This document shows positions 6,291 through 12,748 of a stretch of 12,748 bases of DNA, in pieces (position 1 is the first letter of the stretch; every line of letters begins with the position of its first letter). The DNA comes from an uncultured Bacteriovorax sp. (GTDB lineage Bacteria > Bdellovibrionota > Bacteriovoracia > Bacteriovoracales > Bacteriovoracaceae). The stretch is from assembly GCA_943914745.1 (NCBI GenBank), contig CALUDF010000049.1, positions 1 to 12,748 of the forward strand, written 5' to 3'. The position numbers were made by a program, and so were the translations under genes. Below the pieces are notes generated by a model. The model saw only the letters and a program-made list of their open reading frames with translations, was not told the DNA's origin and searched no databases.

Positions 6291-7353
6291 CTGCGATTTT
6301 CTTTTTTAGATCTTCAACAAAAAGCTGAGTCTGTCTGCGATTGAATTTTTTCTCTAGATCTGGGACATAGATTGGTTTGTATTCCGTGAAGTAAGCTTTT
6401 TTCGCCTCAGTGATGCGAGCAAGTCGATCCGCAAAGTCCGACGCCTTAATTGTTTTATCTTTTTGCGCCTTCTTTAGGCCTTCAAGCCCAAGAACGGCTT
6501 CCGACATGTCTCTATACTCGACCAAATCACTTCCCGCACGAATGGCCATCATGGCAGCTTCGCCTGTTCCACGGTGGGCAGTGATCGCTCCCATTTGCAT
6601 GTCATCAGAAAGGATCAATCCCTTAAACTTTAATTCTTTTCTTAGAAGCTCATGGGCCTTTGGAGAAAGAGAGCATGGAAGATCTGGATCAATATCTTCA
6701 ACGATTATATGGGCCATCATCACCATATCAACACGGGCCTTGACGGCTTTAATGAATGGTTGAAGTTCTTCGTTGCGAATATCTTCCAATGATTTTTTTA
6801 CTATTGGAAGATCATAGTGAGAATCTTTTAGTGTATTTCCATGTCCCGGGAAGTGTTTGGCGCAAGACATGAGGTGATTTGTTTCAAAACCACGAATCAT
6901 TGAAGAGATGAATTTTGAAACTGTTTCGTGGTCTGTTCCAAAGGCCCTATCCCAAATAACTTTGTTCTGATCGTTATTCCAGATATCACAAACTGGAGCC
7001 AGGTTAAGGTTGATCCCACAAGCAAGAAGCTCTTCGGCCATGATAGTGGCCACTTCAAAAACAAGTTTTGGTGAATCGAGTTTTGCAATTTCAAGCATTG
7101 GAGGAAATTGGGTGAATTGAGTCTTAAATCTCACAACTCTTCCGCCTTCATGGTCTGTGCAGATAAAAAGAGGATATTCTTTTCTTAAGACCTGAATGCT
7201 GTTAACCAACTCTGCGACCTGTGCCGGCGACTCATAGTTTTTCGAGAAGAGAATGACTCCACCGATGTCTTCTTTTTCAATGAATTTTTTTTCTTCCTCT
7301 GTCAGAGTAAGACCGCTTAGTCCGGTAAAAACAAGTTGCCCAAGTTGATTCAT
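6280..7353 (-). CDS. nagZ: Beta-N-acetylhexosaminidase NagZ (GH3)
   Basis: The 357-residue protein is a glycoside hydrolase family 3 enzyme of the NagZ type. NagZ removes the non-reducing GlcNAc from GlcNAc-anhydroMurNAc peptides in the cytoplasm during peptidoglycan recycling. Visible motifs, in order: IGGVILFSKN (30-39), CTDHEGGRV (65-73), the KHFPGHG motif at 166-172 followed by DSH at 177-179 (the family's Asp-His acid/base dyad), a MMAH segment (212-215), and SDDMQMGAI (249-257), whose first Asp (Asp250) fits the catalytic nucleophile. There is no signal peptide, which fits a cytoplasmic enzyme. The length is normal for single-domain NagZ (about 330-340) with a Lys-rich tail. The ATG lies 2 nt after the permease stop, with AAGG 7 nt upstream, so it is co-transcribed with the permeases. 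The pairing suggests that imported wall fragments are its substrate. Confidence 0.95.
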   Translation of the reverse strand: MNQLGQLVFTGLSGLTLTEEEKKFIEKEDIGGVILFSKNYESPAQVAELVNSIQVLRKEYPLFICTDHEGGRVVRFKTQFTQFPPMLEIAKLDSPKLVFEVATIMAEELLACGINLNLAPVCDIWNNDQNKVIWDRAFGTDHETVSKFISSMIRGFETNHLMSCAKHFPGHGNTLKDSHYDLPIVKKSLEDIRNEELQPFIKAVKARVDMVMMAHIIVEDIDPDLPCSLSPKAHELLRKELKFKGLILSDDMQMGAITAHRGTGEAAMMAIRAGSDLVEYRDMSEAVLGLEGLKKAQKDKTIKASDFADRLARITEAKKAYFTEYKPIYVPDLEKKFNRRQTQLFVEDLKKKIAEKK

Positions 7354-7355
7354 AA

Positions 7356-8195
7356 TTAACCTTTATTTGGATCGAGATAATCGCGAAGACCATCACCGAA
7401 TAAATTTAAACCTATAATAAGGCCCGCCATTGTGAGACTTAAAATCATCGCAATGTGAGGCGCTTCCAGCAAAACAGTTTTGGCAGCTGAGAGCATAGCT
7501 CCCCATGAATAGGGACTTCCTCCAAGACCTAAAAATCCGAGTGAAGCTTCACTGATGATGACTCCACTGATTCCCAGGACCATGTTAACGATCATAACCG
7601 GCAAAATAGCTGGAATAATGATCGTGAAAAAAAGTCTCACTTCACCGATTCCAATCGCACGCGCTCCTTCAACGTAAGTAAGAGAGAGAACCCGCTTGGC
7701 TTCACCGCGGGCAATTTTCGCGTAGCCAGGCCACCCTGTAATGATCATTGCAAAGATCAGACCTTTCATTGATTGACCAGTGACGGCCATGATCATGATT
7801 GCAATGAGAATGCTCGGGAAAATAAAAACCAAGTTAATCGCCAGGTCAAAGCCTAACTTAAACCAGCTCGGGGCCTTAACGGCCATATAGCCCATGAGAA
7901 TTCCGATAGAAGCTGTAATAATTGTAACGAGCATTGAAAGAGTCAGTGAATAAGTAAGTCCTGCAGAAAGAACTTCAAGAAGAGAGCGACCTAACAAGTC
8001 TGCTCCAAGAACCAGTCCTTTTGAAAAAGGCATCGCCAGCTCTTGCTGCATATCTAATTCAGGCGCGTAAGGTTTCAGGAAGCTGCCTTTAACAGTGTAT
8101 TTGTAAACAAACCACGAGAGGGCCCAAACAATATAAAGAGATAAAATCCCTAAACCCCATTTCATTTCTTTAGTGAGTTTTCTGTGACTGCTCAT
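7356..8195 (-). CDS. oppC: Peptide-type ABC transporter permease, OppC/DppC family
   Basis: This 279-residue inner-membrane protein belongs to the BPD_transp_1 permeases of the dipeptide/oligopeptide/nickel class. The N-terminal helix (about 12-32) is followed by a short periplasmic loop carrying GADLLGR (64-70), the equivalent of the GTDxLGRD signature. About five further membrane helices follow. The cytoplasmic EAA loop is at 177-196 (EGARAIGIGEVRLFFTIIIP), which docks the ATPase, and the NLFGDGLRDYLDP C-terminus (264-276) is typical of OppC. The ATG has a strong AGGAG Shine-Dalgarno and sits 9 nt after oppB. The symbol marks the subfamily only: the substrate cannot be read from the sequence. 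No ATPase or binding-protein gene is in the window, so this transporter must draw those from elsewhere. Confidence 0.93.
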   Translation of the reverse strand: MSSHRKLTKEMKWGLGILSLYIVWALSWFVYKYTVKGSFLKPYAPELDMQQELAMPFSKGLVLGADLLGRSLLEVLSAGLTYSLTLSMLVTIITASIGILMGYMAVKAPSWFKLGFDLAINLVFIFPSILIAIMIMAVTGQSMKGLIFAMIITGWPGYAKIARGEAKRVLSLTYVEGARAIGIGEVRLFFTIIIPAILPVMIVNMVLGISGVIISEASLGFLGLGGSPYSWGAMLSAAKTVLLEAPHIAMILSLTMAGLIIGLNLFGDGLRDYLDPNKG

Positions 8196-8204
8196 TCGAC
8201 TCTC

Positions 8205-9116
8205 CTAACTCTGGGTTCTTGGGTCTAGTTTTTCGTTCACGAAGTCGATGACGAAATAGATCACCATGTAGGTTAAAGTTGAATACACGATAACTGCCTG
8301 GACGATTGGGTAGTCGCGGTTTTGAATTCCATCAAAAAGGAGTGACCCCATGCCTGGAATGTCAAAAATGGTCTCAGTAATCATCGTTCCGGCAATAACA
8401 ACAGAGAGCTGAATTGAGACGACGTTAAGAATGGTTGGCAGACAAACTTTTAAAACGCGAAGAAGAATCGCAACTTCACTCAATCCTTTTGAGCGTGTCA
8501 CCATGACCCATTGAGAGTGAACTTCTTCTAAGTATTTATTTCTCGTTACACGCATGACGACTGCACTTAGCGGAATGACTAAAGTGATAATCGGCAGGAA
8601 CATATGCTTTAAAGTTCCCCACTCTGAAACCGGAAACCAATTAAACTTGATCGAAAACAAAAGCACCATGAGAGGTGCTAGCGAAAAGATTGGAAAAGAT
8701 AAGGCAAAAAGAGAGATCAGGCGGGAGAATTTATCAAAACTTCTATTTTTCTTGTAGCCTGCCAGGATCCCCAAAAAAATACCTACGACCGCCGCAAGTG
8801 CGACTGAAATTGAAGCCAAGGTAATCGTGGGCTTCATCCTCTCTTTCAATAGTTCTTTGACATCTTTGTTTCCAAAGATCGTCTTTCCCATGTCTCCCTT
8901 AGTAAGACCTTTAAGATAGGCCTTGTACTGAGCAGACATCGGAAGATCCAGACCAAGCTGGCTCTTTAATTTCATGATTTCTTCTTGAGTGGCCTTCTGG
9001 CCCAGAACTGTCTCGACAGGATCACCTGGAGACATGCGAATGACAAAAAAGATCGTCGTCAGCGCCACGAAGATGGTCAAAAGCGCGTATAGAATTTTTT
9101 CAATAAATCTACTCAA
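8205..9116 (-). CDS. oppB: Peptide-type ABC transporter permease, OppB/DppB family
   Basis: The 303-residue protein has the full OppB/DppB layout. There is an N-terminal helix (about 8-27), the MSPGDP motif (28-33), and a periplasmic domain containing the QLGLDLP segment (53-59). Five more membrane helices follow, with an EAA loop at 207-227 (SKGLSEVAILLRVLKVCLP region), FDIPGMGSLL at 251-260, and a C-terminal LDPR (297-300). It should pair with the following OppC-like protein to form the membrane channel. The start is a TTG at 9116, overlapping the lipoprotein gene by 8 nt, with a GAGGGA Shine-Dalgarno nearby. The next in-frame Met is at residue 28 and would remove the first helix, so TTG is preferred. 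The substrate is unknown. The neighbouring nagZ makes peptides or muropeptides a reasonable guess. Confidence 0.93.
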   Translation of the reverse strand: MSRFIEKILYALLTIFVALTTIFFVIRMSPGDPVETVLGQKATQEEIMKLKSQLGLDLPMSAQYKAYLKGLTKGDMGKTIFGNKDVKELLKERMKPTITLASISVALAAVVGIFLGILAGYKKNRSFDKFSRLISLFALSFPIFSLAPLMVLLFSIKFNWFPVSEWGTLKHMFLPIITLVIPLSAVVMRVTRNKYLEEVHSQWVMVTRSKGLSEVAILLRVLKVCLPTILNVVSIQLSVVIAGTMITETIFDIPGMGSLLFDGIQNRDYPIVQAVIVYSTLTYMVIYFVIDFVNEKLDPRTQS

Positions 9117-9918
9117 AACTTCCCTCGTCCTCTGCTGAAGTTTCTTTGGCGACCGACTTGCTCACCATGGAGATCCCTTGGCTTACCCAAAACATTTTAA
9201 TCATGACATCCTTATCATTTAAAACGTAGAAAATTGATTGCCCGGCAACTCTTAAATTAAATCTTCTCTCAGATTCTTTGGTTTTACCATCATATTCAAG
9301 GACGGCTTCAGAAAAAAGCTCACTTGGAAAATCGCTGAATGTTTCATTGAGATAAGGGTAACCTTCCCACACCACCAGCATCTTTGCGATGCCAGCCTTT
9401 TTGCTGGAAGCTTTGCCAATGAAGCCAGAGACTTTTGCGCATTCGATGATTTGAGAGAAGAAACACGGAAGAATCTTGGTCGTTGGAAACTTGACTTGTT
9501 TTGTTCCATTCCACTGAGACTCAGGGCTGGTCATTTTTACATCAATCGCCTTTTTAGCCGGATTGATTTTAAGTTCTGAAGAGTATTTTTTCCCATCAAA
9601 CCAGACATTGTATTGAGAGATTTTTGGTCTCAATATCATAGTATTTTTAAGCGCTCCCAGAGTTGAGACGGCTACACTTTGCTCCAGGATTTTATCTTTT
9701 TGGCGGCCGGGGATTTCCATCGTGCGCCTGGAGGTAAAATTCTTATTTTCTTTATCTAATCCAGAAGAGAGGCGCACGGCGAATTCACCATTTTTATCAG
9801 TATAAGAGAAAATATCCCCTTCAGTGGGAAGCTTGGCGAGCGCAGCCTTCTTTCCCGTGCCAGCGCACGAAAACAGAGTTATGGCCAAAAGAGGAAGAAG
9901 ATAAAAAAACTTATTCAT
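9109..9918 (-). CDS. Unknown predicted lipoprotein
   Basis: I do not recognise this 269-residue protein. It starts with a lipoprotein signal peptide: MNK, a hydrophobic core at about 4-15, then the lipobox LFSC with Cys18 as the lipidated residue. Residue +2 is Ala rather than Asp, which under the E. coli Lol rule would send it to the outer membrane. The mature part looks beta-rich, with two cysteines (152 and 160) and an acidic tail (about 259-269). It is too short and lacks the features of a peptide-binding SBP_bac_5 protein, so it is probably not the missing binding protein of the adjacent transporter. The gene overlaps the PilZ gene by 8 nt upstream and oppB by 8 nt downstream, so it is translated with both. 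A role tied to the permeases or to the envelope is only an inference. Confidence 0.85.
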   Translation of the reverse strand: MNKFFYLLPLLAITLFSCAGTGKKAALAKLPTEGDIFSYTDKNGEFAVRLSSGLDKENKNFTSRRTMEIPGRQKDKILEQSVAVSTLGALKNTMILRPKISQYNVWFDGKKYSSELKINPAKKAIDVKMTSPESQWNGTKQVKFPTTKILPCFFSQIIECAKVSGFIGKASSKKAGIAKMLVVWEGYPYLNETFSDFPSELFSEAVLEYDGKTKESERRFNLRVAGQSIFYVLNDKDVMIKMFWVSQGISMVSKSVAKETSAEDEGSFE

Positions 9919-10780
9919 TCTTTATAAACTCTTCAAATTCTTTTTGATAATTGACCAGGTCAACAGTGATTCCTGAGTGGTCTTCAATTTTGCGCTTAAG
10001 GCTCGGGCTTGCTTTAAAAGTGATCCCAATTTTATACATCGGCACGCCTGAAAACTGAGAATTGATGTAATTAATCTTATAGACGATGCTTGCGTCTTCC
10101 AGGTTAAAGACCTGCATCTCGAAATTTAAAACCAGAGAAAATTTTCTCTCTTCCAAGGCATCCAATATATTTTCTTTTTCTTTCGTGTTGGCAAAAAAGC
10201 TCAACCCAGAAGAAGAGAGATCCTCAACCCTAAAGCCCACCAAGTCTTCTGTGTCTTCAAGATGTAAATCAGAAGTGAGTGACTGGATTTTATTTTTTTG
10301 AAGATTATCGATCTCTGAGAAGAAATCGCGGTTTTGCTGATCTTTCTTATTGAAGAAAACCACATTGCTTGCAGGATTTTTGTTGTACTTTAGGTAAGCA
10401 TAGACTTCATACACTGGGTAAGTCAAAAGCCTTTCACGGCTTCTCTTTTCAACTCGGAAGCAATGCTCTTCCAGTTCAACAACCATTGTATTGTTATCTT
10501 CAACTTGCTCTACGACCTGACCACGCAAAAAATAATCAATATCATTGATGACAAAATTAAGGCAGATACGCTCACCTGAGAGCCTCAGATGAATATTGCT
10601 TTCGCTGATTGTCAGGTAGGTTTTCCTCTGGCGAATGTCAAAAAGAAAGGCCTTTCCTTCGTAATAACGAGGAGCGGTCTTCCAGAAAACCACACGGCTG
10701 GTCTCAGAAACTAAAAGAGCTATCTTGGCAGATAGCTCTTCTTGATTAAGTTTTATAAAATTAATTTTTGCTCGCGACAC
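9911..10780 (-). CDS. PilZ-domain (YcgR-like) c-di-GMP-binding protein
   Basis: The 289-residue soluble protein has a beta-rich N-terminal region (about 28-105) resembling a YcgR_N-type domain, then a PilZ domain with both c-di-GMP signatures. The RxxxR motif is at Arg113-Arg117, and the DxSxxG motif is at Asp187, Ser189 and Gly192. The motifs are about 70 residues apart, more than usual, because of a charged insertion at about 138-180. With both motifs intact, c-di-GMP binding is expected. The output partner is unknown; it could be motility, wall growth or pili. The start is GTG at 10780, with GAGG 6 nt upstream and only 10 nt after the mreB stop. The start codon lies in a small inverted repeat, and a 10-bp hairpin lies within the first codons (both listed separately), so expression relative to mreB may be controlled at the RNA level. 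Confidence 0.9.
   Translation of the reverse strand: MSRAKINFIKLNQEELSAKIALLVSETSRVVFWKTAPRYYEGKAFLFDIRQRKTYLTISESNIHLRLSGERICLNFVINDIDYFLRGQVVEQVEDNNTMVVELEEHCFRVEKRSRERLLTYPVYEVYAYLKYNKNPASNVVFFNKKDQQNRDFFSEIDNLQKNKIQSLTSDLHLEDTEDLVGFRVEDLSSSGLSFFANTKEKENILDALEERKFSLVLNFEMQVFNLEDASIVYKINYINSQFSGVPMYKIGITFKASPSLKRKIEDHSGITVDLVNYQKEFEEFIKNE
10715..10740 (-). promoter_or_regulatory. Terminator-like hairpin inside the start of the PilZ gene
   Basis: A perfect 10-bp inverted repeat (10715-10724 with 10731-10740, 6-nt loop) lies within codons of about residues 14-22 of the PilZ protein, 51-76 nt after the mreB stop. On the minus strand it is followed by TTTTAGTTT, a short broken U-run. It could act as a weak attenuator, or as an mRNA end or stability element that keeps mreB expression above that of the downstream genes. 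Function is not proven. Confidence 0.4.
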
Positions 10781-10787
10781 TTGTCGC
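10774..10787 (-). promoter_or_regulatory. Inverted repeat covering the PilZ gene start codon
   Basis: The minus strand reads GCGACAAGTGTCGC. Five GC-rich base pairs could close an AAGT loop. The GTG start codon lies partly in the loop, and the stem begins at the last G of the GAGG Shine-Dalgarno. If it forms in RNA it would hinder initiation on the PilZ gene unless ribosomes finishing mreB open it. The stem is short, so this is tentative. Confidence 0.3.
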
Positions 10788-10790
10788 CTC

Positions 10791-11825
10791 TTAGCTAATT
10801 GTTACTTGTCTTAGAAGTTCAAGAGACTCTAGAACTTTTCCACACCCGCGGACAACACAAGTAAGAGGATCTTCTGCGATTGAAACCGGAAGACCTGTCT
10901 TTTCCTTGATTAGAACGTCAAGGTTAGCTAGAAGAGCACCACCACCAGCAAGGATGATCCCGTTATCAACGATATCAGCAGCTAGTTCAGGTGGAGTTTT
11001 TTCAAGTGAGATTTTGATGGCTTCAACGACTTCGCTCACAGGATCTGCAAGAGCGTCGCGGATTTCATCACTCGTTACTTCGATAATTTTTGGAGCACCA
11101 GCAATCAGGTCGCGTCCTTTCACTTCGTAAGTCTTAACTTCATCATCGAATGGATAAGCGTTACCGATAGCTAGTTTAATGGCTTCAGCTGTACGCTCCC
11201 CGATAAGAAGAGAGTATTTTTTCTTGATGTATGAAGCGATTGCCTCATCGAACTTGTCACCAGCGACACGAACAGACTTAGAGTAAACGATACCTCCAAG
11301 GGAGATAACCGCAACCTCAGTCGTACCACCACCGATATCAACAATCATGTTCCCTGATGGCTCAGTGATTGGCAGGCCTGCTCCGATAGCAGCGGCCATT
11401 GGTTCTTCAATGAGATAAACTTCGCGGGCCCCTGCTTGCTCAGCAGATTCTTTAACCGCTCTTTTTTCTACCTGTGTGATCCCGAAAGGAATACAGATGA
11501 CGATTCTTGGCTTAATCAGCTTTGAACCTGTTAATGATTTTGTGATGAAGTATCTGATCATCGCCTGAGTGACTTCGAAGTCTGCGATAACCCCGTCTTT
11601 AACTGGTCTGATAGCTTTGATAGATCCAGGAGTTCTTCCCAACATATCTTTTGCTTCTTTACCAACAGCTAAAACTCTACTTTGGCCTTTTGCACCCTGG
11701 TGAACTGCTACAACCGAAGGCTCATTAACAATGATTCCTCTGTCTTTTGCATAAACCAATGTGTTAGCTGTCCCAAGGTCGATAGCTAAATCATTTGAAA
11801 ACCAATCTAAAGCTCTTTTAAACAT
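10791..11825 (-). CDS. mreB: Rod shape-determining actin homologue MreB
   Basis: This 344-residue protein is an MreB of normal length. MreB is a bacterial actin that forms membrane-bound ATP-dependent filaments and directs lateral peptidoglycan synthesis. Motifs seen: an N-terminal amphipathic segment (MFKRALDWFSN) that may bind the membrane, the phosphate-1 loop DLGTANT (16-22), NEPSVVAV (34-41), the LIEEPMAAAIGAGLPI segment (about 138-153), the phosphate-2 loop DIGGGTTEVAV (163-173), and an adenosine-contact GGGALLANL near the C-terminus. The ATG has AAGGG 9 nt upstream and begins 23 nt after the AMP nucleosidase stop. The usual partners mreC, mreD, pbp2 and rodA do not follow. Instead a PilZ gene comes after 10 nt. 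This suggests either a second mreB paralogue or a split elongation cluster. Confidence 0.97.
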   Translation of the reverse strand: MFKRALDWFSNDLAIDLGTANTLVYAKDRGIIVNEPSVVAVHQGAKGQSRVLAVGKEAKDMLGRTPGSIKAIRPVKDGVIADFEVTQAMIRYFITKSLTGSKLIKPRIVICIPFGITQVEKRAVKESAEQAGAREVYLIEEPMAAAIGAGLPITEPSGNMIVDIGGGTTEVAVISLGGIVYSKSVRVAGDKFDEAIASYIKKKYSLLIGERTAEAIKLAIGNAYPFDDEVKTYEVKGRDLIAGAPKIIEVTSDEIRDALADPVSEVVEAIKISLEKTPPELAADIVDNGIILAGGGALLANLDVLIKEKTGLPVSIAEDPLTCVVRGCGKVLESLELLRQVTIS

Positions 11826-11848
11826 TTTTCATATCCCTTAATTAGTTT

Positions 11849-12739
11849 TTACCATTGATAGTGACGGATGGCCTCGCCTCTCTCTGCAATATCCGCCATA
11901 GCTTCAATACCTAGTTCAATGTGAACGTCAGTAAATTTTCTAAAGACTGCTTTTGCCGACTGCTTAGTTTTAATTCCACCTTCTTTCAGTGGACAGTCAG
12001 AGATAAGTAGAAGGGCCCCAATATTAACTTTACTTACAAAACAAGAAACGAAAAGAGCGGCAGTTTCCATCTCTACTGCCAGCACTCTTTCTTCTAATAA
12101 ATTTAATTTAAATCGGTCGTCGAATTCCCAGAAACGGTAATCCGTCGAATGAATTGTTCCTGTCCTGTACTCCAATCCGTGCTCTACCAGAATTTGTGAG
12201 ACAAACTTCTGAACCTTAAATGTCGGAAGGGCGGGAACTTGCTCTGGAAGAAAGTGCTGGGTGACGCCTTCGCCTCTGACTGAAGCGATTGGGAGAACGA
12301 AGTCCCCAACGTTGAGTGAAGGGTGAACTCCTCCAGCTAATCCCAGGAATAAAACGGCTTTCGGCTCTACTACAGCAAGAAGCTCACCGATAAGAGCGGC
12401 CATTGCTGAACCAACTCCAAACTCAATGATCGTGACTTTTGCTTTCTTCGAAGAAGAAGCTTTGAAAGCTGAACCTTGAGTGTAGTGTGAATCTGGAAGA
12501 AGAGCATTGAAGCGCTCAACGTAGTAGTGAAAGTTCGTAAGAATAATTTGTTTTTGAAAATCTTTGAAATCATGCCCGGTGTATCTCTCAAGCATGTCAC
12601 GGGCAATTCTTTTTTTCTCTTCGTTGCCGTGAATTCTTCTGTGGCGAAGTTTTTCTTTTAATTCACTGATCTCGTGAAGGACTTCACGTCTTTCTTGCCT
12701 GATGGCACTGTCTTCACTGAAAGCTACTTCAGCAGACAT
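11849..12739 (-). CDS. amn: AMP nucleosidase (short PNP_UDP_1 type)
   Basis: The 296-residue protein matches the short AMP nucleosidases, which hydrolyse AMP to adenine and ribose 5-phosphate and adjust the adenylate pool. Evidence in order: RYTGHDFKDFQKQIILTNF (about 52-70), which is typical of this group, FGVGSAMAALI (107-117), LFLGLAGGVHPSLNVGDFVLP (about 130-150), RGEGVTQHFLPEQVPALP (155-172), VEMETAALF (222-230) with the ribose-contacting Met-Glu, and LLLISDCP (243-250) carrying the catalytic Asp248. The first 50 residues form a charged, probably coiled helix beyond the usual short-form start. The ATG at 12739 is 9 nt from the window edge. The frame is open to the edge and no Shine-Dalgarno is visible, so the true start could lie further upstream. 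It is followed closely by mreB and may be the first gene of the operon. Confidence 0.9.
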   Translation of the reverse strand: MSAEVAFSEDSAIRQERREVLHEISELKEKLRHRRIHGNEEKKRIARDMLERYTGHDFKDFQKQIILTNFHYYVERFNALLPDSHYTQGSAFKASSSKKAKVTIIEFGVGSAMAALIGELLAVVEPKAVLFLGLAGGVHPSLNVGDFVLPIASVRGEGVTQHFLPEQVPALPTFKVQKFVSQILVEHGLEYRTGTIHSTDYRFWEFDDRFKLNLLEERVLAVEMETAALFVSCFVSKVNIGALLLISDCPLKEGGIKTKQSAKAVFRKFTDVHIELGIEAMADIAERGEAIRHYQW

Positions 12740-12748
12740 ATCTAAAGC

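Noticed and set aside
6410..6763. Plus-strand open frame of 117 codons
   Set aside because: It is antisense to the catalytic part of nagZ and shows no domain features.
6897..7094. Minus-strand open frame of 65 codons
   Set aside because: It is an out-of-frame reading within nagZ.
9389..9408. Short inverted repeat CCAGC/GCTGG around a T-run in the lipoprotein gene
   Set aside because: It has only 5 bp within coding sequence and no trailing T-run on either strand; it is likely chance.
12370..12606. Minus-strand open frame of 78 codons
   Set aside because: It is an out-of-frame reading within the AMP nucleosidase gene.
1..12748. tRNA, rRNA, CRISPR, insertion sequence or phage attachment signals
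   Set aside because: None seen: coding density is almost complete, no direct-repeat array and no transposase or integrase motif in any frame.

Overview
The window is one side of a densely packed chromosomal region. Every convincing gene lies on the minus strand, so transcription reads from high to low coordinates. The gene set is an AMP nucleosidase of the short single-domain type, MreB, a YcgR-like PilZ protein, an OppBC permease pair, NagZ, a Tad pilus TadC protein, and three consecutive FHA-domain membrane proteins. Together with the moderate GC content and the AAG/GAA-rich coding, this suggests a Gram-negative bacterium of the Bdellovibrionota (Bacteriovorax/Peredibacter-like) or a deltaproteobacterial relative. 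That assignment is an inference from gene content, not a proven identity. A lipoprotein with a lipobox supports a diderm cell.

Block 1 (12739 down to 6280) looks like one operon: AMP nucleosidase, mreB, pilZ-domain protein, unknown lipoprotein, oppB-like permease, oppC-like permease, nagZ. Junctions run from 8-nt overlaps to a 23-nt gap. The theme is plausibly cell-wall growth and recovery of wall material: MreB directs wall synthesis, NagZ trims GlcNAc from muropeptides, and the permeases could bring peptides or muropeptides in. The PilZ protein may link the block to c-di-GMP. The transporter has no ATPase or binding protein here.

Between the blocks, 6177-6279 is a 103-bp spacer. It holds a strong hairpin plus T-run that works as an intrinsic terminator only on the plus strand, the opposite of the direction in which the genes run.

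Block 2 (6176 down to the left edge) is a second, even tighter operon: tadC, a DUF192 protein, then three FHA proteins. All of its junctions overlap if the starts argued here are right. The TadC carries an unusual secreted N-terminal extension with paired cysteines. The DUF192 gene appears to use a CTG start codon. The three FHA proteins are all predicted to place FHA domains in the cytoplasm: one is an FHA-TM-sensor-TM-HAMP-PAS protein with no output domain, and two are FHA-TM-TPR proteins, the second with two FHA domains and cut by the window edge. Taken together they look like a membrane-spanning phosphothreonine-reading module attached to a Tad-type pilus or secretion system. This is the best candidate in the window for an undescribed system.
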